Positions 33,443-41,521 of a stretch of 64,000 nt of DNA are shown in pieces. The notes under the pieces are model-generated. The model saw only the letters and a program-made list of their open reading frames with translations, did not search any database and was not told where the DNA came from. The position numbers and the translations under genes are program-made. Within the stretch, counting starts at the first letter, position 1; each line of letters begins with the position of its first letter. Origin of the DNA: JACVRW01 sp963734025 (GTDB lineage Bacteria; Actinomycetota; Thermoleophilia; Solirubrobacterales; Thermoleophilaceae); contig CAVTFR010000015.1 of the NCBI GenBank assembly GCA_963734025.1, positions 248,001 to 312,000 of the forward strand, written 5' to 3'.

Positions 33443-35413
33443 CTAGACGGTCGCGGTGGCGGCGGCGGGGGTCGCCGCCAGGATCGCCTCGCCCGTACGG
33501 TGGGCGAGGGCCATGATCGTGATCATCGGGTTGGTGCCGGAGGAGGTCGGGAAGGCGCTCGCGTCGCCGATCCAGACCCCCGCCGTGTCGTGCAGCTCTC
33601 CCCACGGCCCGGCGACGCTCGTCCGTGGATCGCCGCCCATCCGGCAGGTCCCCATCTGGTGGGCGGCGAACAGCTTGAACCCACCGGCCCGCAGCGGCAC
33701 ACGTTCGAGCCGCTCGAGGTAGCGGTCGACGTCGTCGCCGACCCGCCACTGGGGCAGGCCGGCCGCCAGCGCCGCGATCTCGCGCGCGCCCGCGGCGACG
33801 TGCAGGCGCACCTGCGCCGCCAGCGCCCGGTGGGTGTTCGCGACGTCGACGGGATCGTCGAGCGAATACCAGGGGACGGCCTGGCCGTCGGCGTCGATCG
33901 TCACGCGGCCGCCGCCGTGATCGCGCACGAGCCCGATGAAGGTCGCCCCGTGGCGCATCCGCTCCATCAGGCCCTTGTGCGTCTCGCCGCCCGCGAACGG
34001 CGTGGCCGAGGCGGCCGTGCCGGGCGCGTACTGCGTCGCCTCGATCAGGAAGCCGTGGCCGTCGCCGAGGTTGGCGAACTCGTCGACGAGCCCCGCGTGC
34101 GGCGCGCCCCACCAGGCGCGCTGGTCATCGAGGTAGCTGCCGGTCGTGGCCGTGCACGGATGGAGGCGCAGGTTCTCCCCCACCGCGGGCCCGCCGATCC
34201 CCGAACGCAGCAGGAGTGCCGGCGACTCGAGCGCGCCGCAGGCCACGACGACGCGTGGCGCGCGCACCGTCACGCGGGCGCTGCGGCCCGTCTCCGCGTC
34301 GCTGTAGACGGCCTCCACCCCGGCGGCGCGCCCGCCCTCGACGAGCACCCGCTCGGCGAAGCAGCGCACGATTACGTCGGCGCCGTTCGCGATCGCGTCG
34401 GCAAGATAGGTCTTGGCGGTGGACTGCTTGGCGCCCGTCTGGTCGCCGAAGCCGATGTAGCCGGCGGTGTCGGGCGTGTAGCGCGACTCGTCGATGTTGC
34501 GGGTGACCGTCTTGAACGACCAGCCGAGCGACTCGGCGCCTTCCTTCATCGACGTCTGCGTGCCGTTCAGGTCCGAGCAGCGGTCGTTCACGCCGAGCCG
34601 CGCCCAAACTGCGTCCAGGTGCCGGTCGAACTCCGCCGTGTCGAGCCCCTCGAGGCCGTGCTCGCGCGCCCACTGCTCGCGCACCCAGGGCTTCGTGCGC
34701 AGGCAGTTGGTCCAGTTGATGGTCGTGCCGCCGCCGAAGCTCGAGCCGGCGTAGAGCGACACGTTCATGTCCGCGGTCGGATTGGGGCCGCCGCGCCAGT
34801 AGAGGTTCTGGTAGGCCCAGAGCTCGTACTGGTTGAAGTCCGACTCGTCGAAGAGGCCGCCCATCTCGAGCAGCAGCACCCGCCGGCCCGCCTGCGCCAG
34901 CCCGGCCGCGATCACGCCGCCGCCGGCGCCGGTCCCCACGATCACGGCGTCGGCCTCGTACATCGCCTCCTCGCCCTCGGGCACGAGCGGCGTGACCGCC
35001 CGCGGCCCGCCCTGCGGCGCGCCGCTCGGGCCCGGGTAGCCGAACGTGTCCCAGAAGGCGTTGCGCCCCGTCTCCGGGTCGGGCAGGCCGTACGAGAAGA
35101 AGAGCCCGAGCTGCGTGAGCGCCTGGCCTCCGGCGACAGCTTCCGGCCCGAGTGTTGCGAGGTTGCGCAGGAGCTGCTCGCGGGAGCGCCGCGAGGCCCC
35201 GAGGAAACCCATGCGCGCGAGGCCGTCGAGCAGCTGCTCGAGGCCCTGGCGCTGCTGCGCCGGCATCCCCGCGAGCAGCTCTGCGAGCGCCTCGGGGGCC
35301 CCGACGTCGCTGCCGGAGCGCGCCCAGAAGCCGTCCGGATCGTCCGCGCGCTCGAGCGCCGGGCAGACCGTGTCGCAGATCGCGCGGATCACCTCGCGCC
35401 GGTCGTCGCTCAT
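33443..35413 (-). CDS. GMC-family FAD oxidoreductase with N-terminal extension
   Basis: A 656-residue flavoprotein. Residues 1-145 form a helical extension resembling gluconate 2-dehydrogenase subunit 3 (REVIRAICDTVCPALE) fused in front of the FAD domain. That domain has VIVGTGAGGGVIAAGLAQAG, GGTTINWTN and the GMC C-terminal signature HQMGTCRMGGDPRTSV followed by FPTSSGTNPMITIMALAHR, with the catalytic His in the first segment. It resembles long-chain alcohol or sorbitol-type dehydrogenases. No TAT or other signal peptide is visible. A strong ribosome-binding site (GGAGGGGG) precedes ATG 35413. It is the first gene of the two-gene unit opposite tetR. Confidence 0.9.
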   Translation of the reverse strand: MSDDRREVIRAICDTVCPALERADDPDGFWARSGSDVGAPEALAELLAGMPAQQRQGLEQLLDGLARMGFLGASRRSREQLLRNLATLGPEAVAGGQALTQLGLFFSYGLPDPETGRNAFWDTFGYPGPSGAPQGGPRAVTPLVPEGEEAMYEADAVIVGTGAGGGVIAAGLAQAGRRVLLLEMGGLFDESDFNQYELWAYQNLYWRGGPNPTADMNVSLYAGSSFGGGTTINWTNCLRTKPWVREQWAREHGLEGLDTAEFDRHLDAVWARLGVNDRCSDLNGTQTSMKEGAESLGWSFKTVTRNIDESRYTPDTAGYIGFGDQTGAKQSTAKTYLADAIANGADVIVRCFAERVLVEGGRAAGVEAVYSDAETGRSARVTVRAPRVVVACGALESPALLLRSGIGGPAVGENLRLHPCTATTGSYLDDQRAWWGAPHAGLVDEFANLGDGHGFLIEATQYAPGTAASATPFAGGETHKGLMERMRHGATFIGLVRDHGGGRVTIDADGQAVPWYSLDDPVDVANTHRALAAQVRLHVAAGAREIAALAAGLPQWRVGDDVDRYLERLERVPLRAGGFKLFAAHQMGTCRMGGDPRTSVAGPWGELHDTAGVWIGDASAFPTSSGTNPMITIMALAHRTGEAILAATPAAATATV

Positions 35414-35449
35414 CTGGATGCCCCCTCCTTCACCACCTGACTTCGGGCG

Positions 35450-35478
35450 AGCCTATTGTCGCCGCGCGGCCTGGTCAA
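35450..35478 (-). promoter_or_regulatory. Promoter for the GMC-ALDH operon
   Basis: On the minus strand TTGACC (35478-35473) and TAGGCT (35455-35450) are 17 bases apart, a good vegetative-type promoter. The start site would be near 35443, about 30 bases before the GMC ATG. Its -35 box lies in the left arm of the palindrome at 35475-35489. Confidence 0.65.
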
Positions 35479-35489
35479 CGCCACGTTGA
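35475..35489. promoter_or_regulatory. Palindromic operator, probable TetR site
   Basis: TCAACG-CCA-CGTTGA is a perfect 6-bp inverted repeat with a 3-base spacer. It lies in the divergent region and overlaps the -35 boxes of both opposing promoters. A TetR-family protein bound here would block both transcripts. Confidence 0.65.
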
Positions 35490-35514
35490 TTTTTCTCGCC
35501 GGGGCGTCTAGGTT
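35486..35514 (+). promoter_or_regulatory. Promoter for the tetR gene
   Basis: TTGATT (35486-35491) and TAGGTT (35509-35514) are 17 bases apart. The start site would be near 35521, 40 bases before the GTG start of tetR. The -35 box is in the right arm of the palindrome. Confidence 0.6.
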
Positions 35515-35560
35515 GGCCACAGATGGACGGCGCGCTCGGCATGACGTCGCTGGGGGGTGT

Positions 35561-36214
35561 GTGACTGTCGGGCGCGCCGTTCTGTCCTCGCCGCGCCGGC
35601 GCGGCCCCACCAAGGGCGATCTGAAGGAGCAGGCGATCCTCGAAACCTGCGAGCGGCTGCTCGGCGAGCGGCCGCTGCGCGACATCACGGTCGACGAGCT
35701 CGCCGCCGGCGCCGGGATCTCACGGCCGTCCTTCTACTTCTACTTCGAGTCGAAGTCCGCCGTGCTGCGCGCGCTCGTCGAGCGCATCGCGGACGAGATG
35801 TACAGGGAGTCGGAACGCTGGCTCGAGCGCAGCGACGACCCGCCCGAGGAGATCGCTCTCCGCTCGATCGAGGCGAGCGCCCGGCTCTGGCGCGAGCACG
35901 GCCCGGTGCTGCGCGCGGCAAATCAGTCCTGGGGCGCCGTCCCCGAGATGCGCGCCTTCTGGGAGGACACGATCGGCCGCTTCGTGCGCCAATCGGCTTG
36001 CACGATCGACGAGGAGCGCAGCGCCGGTGACGCCCCGGGCGGCCCCGATCCCGAGGCGCTCGCCAAGGCACTCATCTGGATGAACGAGCGCTGCTTCTAC
36101 ACGACCTCGCTCGGCTTGGGGGCCGCGCTCTCGGAGGACGAGCTCGTCCCCACGCTGACGGCCGTCTGGCTGAGGGCGATCTACGGCGACGTCAAGCTTC
36201 CAGGAGGAGCGTGA
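35561..36214 (+). CDS. TetR/AcrR-family repressor, EthR-like
   Basis: A 217-residue regulator. The N-terminal helix-turn-helix is TVDELAAGAGISRPSFYFYFESKSAVLRAL, with the SFYFYF recognition helix seen in EthR-like repressors. The C-terminal all-helical ligand domain carries the EthR-group arrangement (LWREHGPVLRAANQSW, then AVPEMRAFWEDTI). GGGGGG before the GTG at 35561 supports that start. Divergent from the GMC-ALDH unit with a shared palindrome, it is most likely their repressor, with the alcohol or aldehyde (or a derivative) as inducer. Its 3' end overlaps dtd by 23 bases, tail to tail. Confidence 0.88.
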   Translation: MTVGRAVLSSPRRRGPTKGDLKEQAILETCERLLGERPLRDITVDELAAGAGISRPSFYFYFESKSAVLRALVERIADEMYRESERWLERSDDPPEEIALRSIEASARLWREHGPVLRAANQSWGAVPEMRAFWEDTIGRFVRQSACTIDEERSAGDAPGGPDPEALAKALIWMNERCFYTTSLGLGAALSEDELVPTLTAVWLRAIYGDVKLPGGA

Positions 36215-36614
36215 CCGGCCCTTGATTCACCAATGAGACCCGCATGCTCGCGCCGAACACGCCACCCGCGGCTCCCAGCGCCGCGCGCACTCGCTCGTAG
36301 AGCGGCTCCGCCTCCTCCGGCGGCGCAGCGTCGACGAAACTCGGCCGGTTGCCCTTGCGTAGGTCGCCGTAGAGCGTGAACTGACTCACGCACAGGATCT
36401 CCCCGCCGGCCTGGCCGACGTCGAGGTTCATCCTCCCGTCCGCGTCCTCGAAGATCCGCAGCGCGAGCAGCTTGCGCGCAATCCGGTCGGCCTCTTGGGG
36501 GCCGTCGCCGCGGCGCACGCCGAGCAACACGAGCAGGCCCGGTCCGATGCGCGCGTGCTCATCGCCGTCCACGTGGACGGAGGCCTCGCTGACGCGCTGG
36601 ACGAGCGCGCGCAC
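36192..36614 (-). CDS. dtd: D-aminoacyl-tRNA deacylase
   Basis: A 140-residue editing enzyme that removes D-amino acids (and Gly) from mischarged tRNA. The two trans-active-site motifs are present: SQFTLYGDLRKGNRPSF and, near the C-terminus, NQGPVTLLLEA (Gly-cisPro). The N-terminal MRALVQRVSEASVHVDG is standard. The GTG start directly follows the marR stop, so dtd is probably co-transcribed with marR. Confidence 0.94.
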   Translation of the reverse strand: MRALVQRVSEASVHVDGDEHARIGPGLLVLLGVRRGDGPQEADRIARKLLALRIFEDADGRMNLDVGQAGGEILCVSQFTLYGDLRKGNRPSFVDAAPPEEAEPLYERVRAALGAAGGVFGASMRVSLVNQGPVTLLLEA

Positions 36615-36995
36615 TCAGGGGAGCTGCTCGGCGAGCACGCGGGCATGCGTGGGCGCCGCCTCGGCGTAGCGCTTGCGGCCCGCGTCGGTGAGGCACGCAA
36701 AGATGCCGCGCCGGTCATCGGTGCAGATGGTGCGCAGGACGAGCCCCTCCGACTCGAGCCGCCCGATCAGGCGCGAGAGCGCGCTCTGGCTCAGGTGGAC
36801 CGAGTCCGCGAGCTCCTGCATCCGGCGCTGGTCCTTGTCCCCGTTCGCCAGCCGGTCCAGCACCTCGAACTCGCTGACGCCAAGGCCGTGCTCGGCCTGC
36901 AGCGCCCTCTCGAGCGCACCGCTCACGCGCGCGTGACTGTCGGAGAGGTCGCGCCAGCGCTCGGTGACTGAGGATCCGCCGGTGGTAATGGACAC
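36615..36995 (-). CDS. MarR-family transcriptional regulator
   Basis: A 126-residue winged-helix protein. HGLGVSEFEVLDRLANGDKD leads into the helix-turn-helix LADSVHLSQSALSRLIGRLESEG and the wing with the conserved DDRRGIFACLTDAGR. It is divergent from an MFS pump, with a MarR-type inverted repeat between them, so it most likely represses both itself and the pump. Confidence 0.88.
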   Translation of the reverse strand: MSITTGGSSVTERWRDLSDSHARVSGALERALQAEHGLGVSEFEVLDRLANGDKDQRRMQELADSVHLSQSALSRLIGRLESEGLVLRTICTDDRRGIFACLTDAGRKRYAEAAPTHARVLAEQLP

Positions 36996-37027
36996 GGTTA
37001 CCTCAGGCTAGCGCACGCAGGCAAAAA

Positions 37028-37040
37028 TTGTTCTTAACAA
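37028..37040. promoter_or_regulatory. MarR-type operator between marR and MFS pump
   Basis: TTGTT-CTT-AACAA is a perfect 5-bp inverted repeat, of the AT-rich TTGN-NCAA type bound by MarR proteins, standing out from the GC-rich surroundings. It ends 22 bases before the first possible pump start. Confidence 0.6.
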
Positions 37041-37062
37041 AAGATGTACAGGCATTAGATGC

Positions 37063-38595
37063 ATGTGCATGTACTCTTCGGCGATGTCTTCTCAGCTCAC
37101 CAGCGAAACCGGGGCCGCCGCGCAGTCAGCCGCGGCCGCCCCACAGCAAGACCAGCAGTGGGACGCGCGCCTCTGGGGCGCGCTCGTGGTGCTCTGCGGC
37201 GTGCTCTTCCTCGACGGCCTCGACGTGTCGATGGTCGGCGTGGCGCTCCCCTCGATCGGCGCCGATCTCGACCTCTCTACATCGTCGCTGCAGTGGGTCG
37301 TCTCGGGCTACGTGCTCGGCTACGGCGGGCTGCTGCTGCTGGGCGGGCGTTTCGCCGACCTGCTCGGGCGCCGGCGCGTGCTGCTCGCCGCGCTCGCCGT
37401 GTTCACGGCTGCGTCGATCGTCGGCGGGCTCGTCGACGACGGCACCCTGCTCGTCATCACCCGTTTCCTGAAGGGCGCGGCCGCAGCCTTCACGGCGCCG
37501 GCCAGCCTCTCGATCATCACGACGACCTTCGCCGAAGGGCCGGCGCGCAACCGGGCGCTCGCGATCTACACAGCCTGCGGGGCCAGCGGCTTCTCGCTCG
37601 GGCTCGTCTTCGGCGGGCTCCTGACGGAGCTCGGCTGGCGCTGGACCTTCCTGCTGCCGGTGCCGATCGCGATCGCGCTCCTGATCGCGGCGCCGCGCGT
37701 GCTGACGAAGGACGAGCCCGCGGAGGGCCCGCGGCGCGGCTTCGACTTCGCCGGCGCCGCGACGATCACGGCGGCGATGCTGTTGCTCGTCCGCACCGTC
37801 GTCGAGGCGCCCGGGTCCGGCTGGGGCTCCGTCGAGACGGTGGGCGGCCTCGCCGTGACGGCACTGCTGCTCGCGACCTTCGTGGCGATCGAGCAGCGCT
37901 CCGCACACCCGCTCGTGCGGCTCGGCATCCTGCGCTCGGGGACCCTCGTGCGGGCGAACATCGGGATGGCGGCCGTGTTCGGCGCCTACGTCGCCTTCCA
38001 GTTCGTGGGCACCCTGTACCTGCAGACGATGCTCGGTTGGTCGCCGGTCGAGACCGCGCTCGCGTTCCTGCCCGGCGGCCTCCTGGTCGCCTTCGGGGCG
38101 CCGCGCATCGGCCCGCTCGTGGACCGCTTCGGCACGGCCAGGATCATCCTGACCGGCGCGATCTCGTTCGCGATCGGCTACGCCCTGTTCCTGCGAATCG
38201 GTGAGTCGCTCACCTACGCGACCGTGTTCCTGCCGAGCATGATCCTGATCGGGATCGGCTTCGCGCTCTGCTTCCCGTCGCTCAACATCCAGGCGACGGC
38301 CGGCGTCGCCAACCACGAGCAGGGACTCGCCTCGGGCCTCGTCAACACCTCGTTCCAGGTGGGAGGGGCCGTCGGGCTCGCGATCGTGACGGCCGTGGTC
38401 AGCGCGAACACGGGAGCGGGCACCAGCGCCGCCTCCCTGCTGGACGGCTTCCGGCCCGGCATCGCCGTCGTGACCGCGATCAGCGTCCTCGGCGTGGCCG
38501 TGGCGCTCGTCGGGGTCATACGCGAGAGGCGCGACCCGGCGCTTGCGGCCGCCCCCGTGGCCCTGGAGCCCGCCGTCGAGCGCGAGGCAGCCTAG
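37063..38595 (+). CDS. MFS drug/proton antiporter, DHA2 (14-TM) type
   Basis: A 510-residue membrane transporter with 14 predicted helices. LDVSMVGVALPSIGADLDLS is motif D1, GRFADLLGRRRVLL is motif A, and the helix-5 region is ACGASGFSLGLVFGGLL (antiporter motif C type). The C-terminus is short and charged. It resembles EmrB/QacA-like exporters of lipophilic compounds. Start is not settled: ATG at 37063, 37069 or 37084 (MSSQLTSETG), none with a good ribosome-binding site. Control by the divergent MarR is likely; a large hairpin follows the stop. Confidence 0.9.
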   Translation: MCMYSSAMSSQLTSETGAAAQSAAAAPQQDQQWDARLWGALVVLCGVLFLDGLDVSMVGVALPSIGADLDLSTSSLQWVVSGYVLGYGGLLLLGGRFADLLGRRRVLLAALAVFTAASIVGGLVDDGTLLVITRFLKGAAAAFTAPASLSIITTTFAEGPARNRALAIYTACGASGFSLGLVFGGLLTELGWRWTFLLPVPIAIALLIAAPRVLTKDEPAEGPRRGFDFAGAATITAAMLLLVRTVVEAPGSGWGSVETVGGLAVTALLLATFVAIEQRSAHPLVRLGILRSGTLVRANIGMAAVFGAYVAFQFVGTLYLQTMLGWSPVETALAFLPGGLLVAFGAPRIGPLVDRFGTARIILTGAISFAIGYALFLRIGESLTYATVFLPSMILIGIGFALCFPSLNIQATAGVANHEQGLASGLVNTSFQVGGAVGLAIVTAVVSANTGAGTSAASLLDGFRPGIAVVTAISVLGVAVALVGVIRERRDPALAAAPVALEPAVEREAA

Positions 38596-38598
38596 CCG

Positions 38599-38638
38599 GA
38601 CGGCGGCCACTGGCACCATCACACCGGTGGCCGCCGTC
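38599..38638 (+). terminator. Strong hairpin after the MFS gene
   Basis: A 15-bp stem (GACGGCGGCCACTGG paired with CCGGTGGCCGCCGTC, one T-G wobble) and a 10-base loop begin three bases after the MFS stop. There is no T-run, so termination may be weak or bidirectional between the converging MFS and TPR genes. The remaining ~110 bases before the TPR gene are GC-rich with a GCC repeat and no recognisable gene. Confidence 0.55.
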
Positions 38639-38751
38639 GATGCCGTCGAGACCTATCTGGGCGAGCTGCCGGCCCGACCGGCGGCTCGGGCTGGTGGCCG
38701 AGGCGGCCATGGCGGTGCGCTCGCACGCCGCCGCCGCCGCCGCGACGGCCG

Positions 38752-39111
38752 CTAGGCCGCCCGCAGACGCTCCCTGAAGGCCTGGTAGTCCTTGCGGTCG
38801 GGACGCATGTGCGCGGCCAGGGCCGCGTGGCGGCTCGCCTCCGCCCGGCGGCCCGTCTTCTCGAGCGAGCGTCCGAGGCAGAAGTGCGCGTAGTCGTTGA
38901 CCGGGTAGCGCTCGACGAGGGCGGCGAACTCCTCGGCCGCCTGCTCGAAGCGCCGCGAGCGGAAGTAGGCCCGCCCGAGCGCCTCGCGGATCGAGCCCTT
39001 GTCGGGCTCGAGCTGACGCGCCCGCTCGAGTGGCACGGCGGCCGCCATGAAGTCGCCGCGTTCGAGCAGCTCGCTGCCCTTCTTGAAGAGGTCGTATGCG
39101 CTCTCGCTCAT
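38752..39111 (-). CDS. Tetratricopeptide-repeat protein
   Basis: A 119-residue protein made of about three TPR units (AYDLFKKGSELLERGDFMAA, ALGRAYFRSRRFEQAAEEFA, AHFCLGRSLEKTGRRAEASR) and a short charged end. It is a protein-protein interaction scaffold without an enzymatic domain. The ATG at 39111 overlaps the coaBC stop (ATGA), placing it last in the mihF-gmk-rpoZ-coaBC run. Partner unknown. Confidence 0.8.
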   Translation of the reverse strand: MSESAYDLFKKGSELLERGDFMAAAVPLERARQLEPDKGSIREALGRAYFRSRRFEQAAEEFAALVERYPVNDYAHFCLGRSLEKTGRRAEASRHAALAAHMRPDRKDYQAFRERLRAA

Positions 39112-40373
39112 GGCCTGCCTTCTACGGTACTCCGCCCACCGGCGCCCATCCTCAGCTCCCGGACGACGTCGAGAATCGCAGCGGCCACCTCTGTCTTCGG
39201 CGCGCGCTTGACGAGCCGCTCGCCGTCCGCGACCGCGATCGTGACCTCGTTCTCCTCGCTGTCGAAGCCGATCTCCGAGCGCGAGATGTCGTTCACGACG
39301 ACCGCGTCGAGTCCCTTGCGCGCGAGCTTCTCCCGCCCGCGCGCGACGGCGCCGTCGCCGTGCTCGGCCGCGAAGCCGACGAGCGTCTGATCGGGCCGCC
39401 GGCCCGCGGCCAGCGTGGCGAGGATGTCCGTGGTCGGCTCGAGCTCGAGCACAAGCCCGTCGCGGCCCGCCTTCGAGATCTTGCCGGCGTCCGGCCTCGC
39501 CGGGCGGAAGTCCGCGGGCGCCGCGGCCATCACGAGCACGTCCGCCGTGTCGAACTCGGCGCGCAGCGCGGCCTCGAGCTCCGCGGCCGTCTCGACCTCG
39601 ACCGCGCGCACGCCGGCCGGCACGGGCAGGGAGACGTTTGCGCGTACGAGGGTCACCTCGGCGCCGCGCCGGGCGGCCTCCTGCGCGAGGGCGAGGCCCA
39701 TGCGCCCGGAGGAGCGGTTGCCGACGTAGCGGACCGAGTCGATCGGCTCACGCGTGCCGCCGGCGGACACGAGCACGCGGAGCCCGTCGAGCGGGCCGCC
39801 CGCGGAAAGCGTCGCCTCGAGCGCCTCCAGGATCTCGGCCGGCTCGGCGAGCCGGCCCACCCCCCACTCGCCCCGGGACGCGAGGCTGCCCGTGCCCGGA
39901 GCGACGATGCGCGCGCCGCGCTCGGCCAGCAGCTCGAGGTTGCGCTGCGTGGCCGGGTGCTCGTACATGCGGTTGTTCATCGCGGGCGCGATCACGAGCG
40001 GCGCGCTTCCCGCGAGCGCCGCGCCCGTGAGCAGGTTGTCGGCGAGCCCGTGCGCGAGCTTCGCGATGGTGTTCGCGGACGCCGGCGCCACGCAGAAGGC
40101 GTCGGCACGCGCGACCAGCTCCAGGTGCGAGATCGGCGCGTGCTCCGGCAACGGATCGCCCGGGTAGGCGCCGCGCGCCGGATCGGGCTCGAACTCGTCG
40201 ACCAGCACAGGCGCGCCGGTCACGCCCTCGAAGGTCGCGCGGCCGACGAACTCGAGGCTCGTGCGGGTCTGGACGACACGCACCGAATGGCCGGCCTTGC
40301 CGGCCAGGCGTACCAGCTCGACCGCCTTGTAGGCGGCGATCCCGCCGGTCACGCCGAGCAGGATGCGCGCCAC
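39108..40373 (-). CDS. coaBC: Phosphopantothenoylcysteine synthetase/decarboxylase
   Basis: A 421-residue bifunctional enzyme of coenzyme A synthesis. The CoaC flavoprotein half has LLGVTGGIAAYKAVEL, the active-site His in EHAPISHLELVARAD and the substrate clamp IAPAMNNRMYEHPA. The CoaB half has SAGGTREPIDSVRYVGNRSS and MAAAPADFRP, and ends with VVNDIS. GTG start eight bases after the rpoZ stop. Confidence 0.95.
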   Translation of the reverse strand: MARILLGVTGGIAAYKAVELVRLAGKAGHSVRVVQTRTSLEFVGRATFEGVTGAPVLVDEFEPDPARGAYPGDPLPEHAPISHLELVARADAFCVAPASANTIAKLAHGLADNLLTGAALAGSAPLVIAPAMNNRMYEHPATQRNLELLAERGARIVAPGTGSLASRGEWGVGRLAEPAEILEALEATLSAGGPLDGLRVLVSAGGTREPIDSVRYVGNRSSGRMGLALAQEAARRGAEVTLVRANVSLPVPAGVRAVEVETAAELEAALRAEFDTADVLVMAAAPADFRPARPDAGKISKAGRDGLVLELEPTTDILATLAAGRRPDQTLVGFAAEHGDGAVARGREKLARKGLDAVVVNDISRSEIGFDSEENEVTIAVADGERLVKRAPKTEVAAAILDVVRELRMGAGGRSTVEGRP

Positions 40374-40381
40374 CGGAGGCC

Positions 40382-40609
40382 CTAGCGGTACCTGTACTTG
40401 ATCTTGCCCGCTGCGATCTCCTCGAGGGAGATCTTCAGGTAGTTCTTCGAGCCCGTCTCGACCATCGGCGGCGGGTACTCGTCGAAGGTTCCCTCGCCGA
40501 GGTTGTGGTAGTAGGAGTTGATCTGGCGCGCGCGCTTCGCGGACACCAGTACGCAGGCGTAGTGGGAGTCGACCTTCTCGAGCAGCTTGTCTAGACGGGG
40601 TTTGATCAC
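40382..40609 (-). CDS. rpoZ: RNA polymerase omega subunit
   Basis: A 75-residue protein. KLLEKVDSHYACVLVSAKRARQINSYYHNL is the omega fold and LKISLEEIAAGKIKYR the conserved C-terminus. Omega helps assemble beta' into RNA polymerase. The GTG start overlaps the gmk stop; the gmk-rpoZ-coaBC order is standard. Confidence 0.95.
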   Translation of the reverse strand: MIKPRLDKLLEKVDSHYACVLVSAKRARQINSYYHNLGEGTFDEYPPPMVETGSKNYLKISLEEIAAGKIKYRYR

Positions 40610-41139
40610 AGCGAAGACATGGTAGCGACCAGCTCCGTGAGCTCCTGCACCGCGCGTTCCAGATCGTCGTTCACGATGCGGTGATCGAACTCTGCGGCAG
40701 CCTCGAGCTCGGCTCGCGCGGCGGACAGCCGCCGCTCGATCTGGTCCTGCGAATCCGCCGCCCGCCGCCGCAGCCGCTCCTCGAGCGCCTCGAACGACGG
40801 CGGCTCGATGAATATCCGTACGGCGTCCGGCAGCGTCTCGCGCACCTGGCGCGCCCCCTGAAGGTCGATCTCGAGCACGATCCCGCGGGCCGGACGCGCG
40901 AGCTCCGTGCGCAACGTCCCATAGCGGTGCCCGGCGTACACGGCGTGCTCCACGAACTCCCCGCCAGCGACCCTGCGATCGAAGTCTGCCTCGCTCAGAA
41001 AGTGGTAGTCGACGCCGTTGCGCTCTCCTTCGCGCGGGCTGCGCGTGGTCGCCGAAACGGCGAGCTCGAGGCCCGGAACCCGCTCCAGAAGGGCCTTGAT
41101 GAGGGTGCCCTTACCGACCCCCGAGGGGCCGGTGATCAC
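40606..41139 (-). CDS. gmk: Guanylate kinase (true start probably further upstream)
   Basis: A P-loop kinase making GDP from GMP. Walker A is GPSGVGKGTLI, followed by SATTRSPREGERNGVDYHFL and the lid arginines in LEERLRRRAADSQDQIERRL. From the GTG at 41139 (177 residues) the first beta strand is missing. The upstream codons give GHGPLILV, completing the usual strand, but the only starts there are a CTG (41148) and an ATA (41166) that overlaps the mihF stop as ATAG. The GTG is given as a conservative start. Confidence 0.92.
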   Translation of the reverse strand: MITGPSGVGKGTLIKALLERVPGLELAVSATTRSPREGERNGVDYHFLSEADFDRRVAGGEFVEHAVYAGHRYGTLRTELARPARGIVLEIDLQGARQVRETLPDAVRIFIEPPSFEALEERLRRRAADSQDQIERRLSAARAELEAAAEFDHRIVNDDLERAVQELTELVATMSSL

Positions 41140-41162
41140 GAGGATCAGGGGGCCGTGCCCGG

Positions 41163-41513
41163 CTATCGCCGCAGGTACGAGACGAGCTCGTTGCGCTGCC
41201 GCTCTGAGAGGCCGCCGATCGTCTTGCTGGGCGAGATGCGGCAGTGAGTGAGAATTCGATTTACCTTGACCCGGCCGTACTTCGGGACGGCCAGGAGCAG
41301 GTCGAAAACCTTGGCCGTGGCCAGGTATTCCGGGGGATCCAGGAGCAGCCCGTGGATCTGCGTGCGGCCCGCTTTCAGATCGCGCTTGAGGCGCGCCCGG
41401 CGGGTGCGGATCTCGTTCGCGCGCTTGAGCGCGTCCATCCGCTGGGTGAGCGAGCGCTCGGGCGCCAAACCCGCAGACTGAGTCTTCGCGGGCGAGTGGG
41501 GAGCGGCCGGCAT
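41163..41513 (-). CDS. mihF: Actinobacterial integration host factor
   Basis: A 116-residue nucleoid protein of the actinobacterial mIHF family, unrelated in fold to proteobacterial IHF. The N-terminal helix ALKRANEIRTRRARLKRDLK is followed by a helix-two turns-helix DNA-binding domain (VFDLLLAVPKYGRVKVNRIL, then SPSKTIGGLSERQR). The gmk neighbourhood is diagnostic. The ATG at 41513 lies only eight bases after a TACTAT box, suggesting a leaderless message. pyrF, which often lies between pyrD and mihF, is missing here. Confidence 0.93.
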   Translation of the reverse strand: MPAAPHSPAKTQSAGLAPERSLTQRMDALKRANEIRTRRARLKRDLKAGRTQIHGLLLDPPEYLATAKVFDLLLAVPKYGRVKVNRILTHCRISPSKTIGGLSERQRNELVSYLRR

Positions 41514-41521
41514 GGGCGGCG

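Noticed and set aside
33413..35440. A 675-codon open frame opposite the GMC gene
   Set aside because: Antisense shadow rich in Arg, Asp and His; the GMC signatures are on the minus strand.
38596..38755. Possible small gene between the MFS and TPR genes
   Set aside because: The open frame is an Arg/Ala/Gly string that begins inside the MFS gene; the stretch is better explained by a terminator hairpin and GCC repeat.
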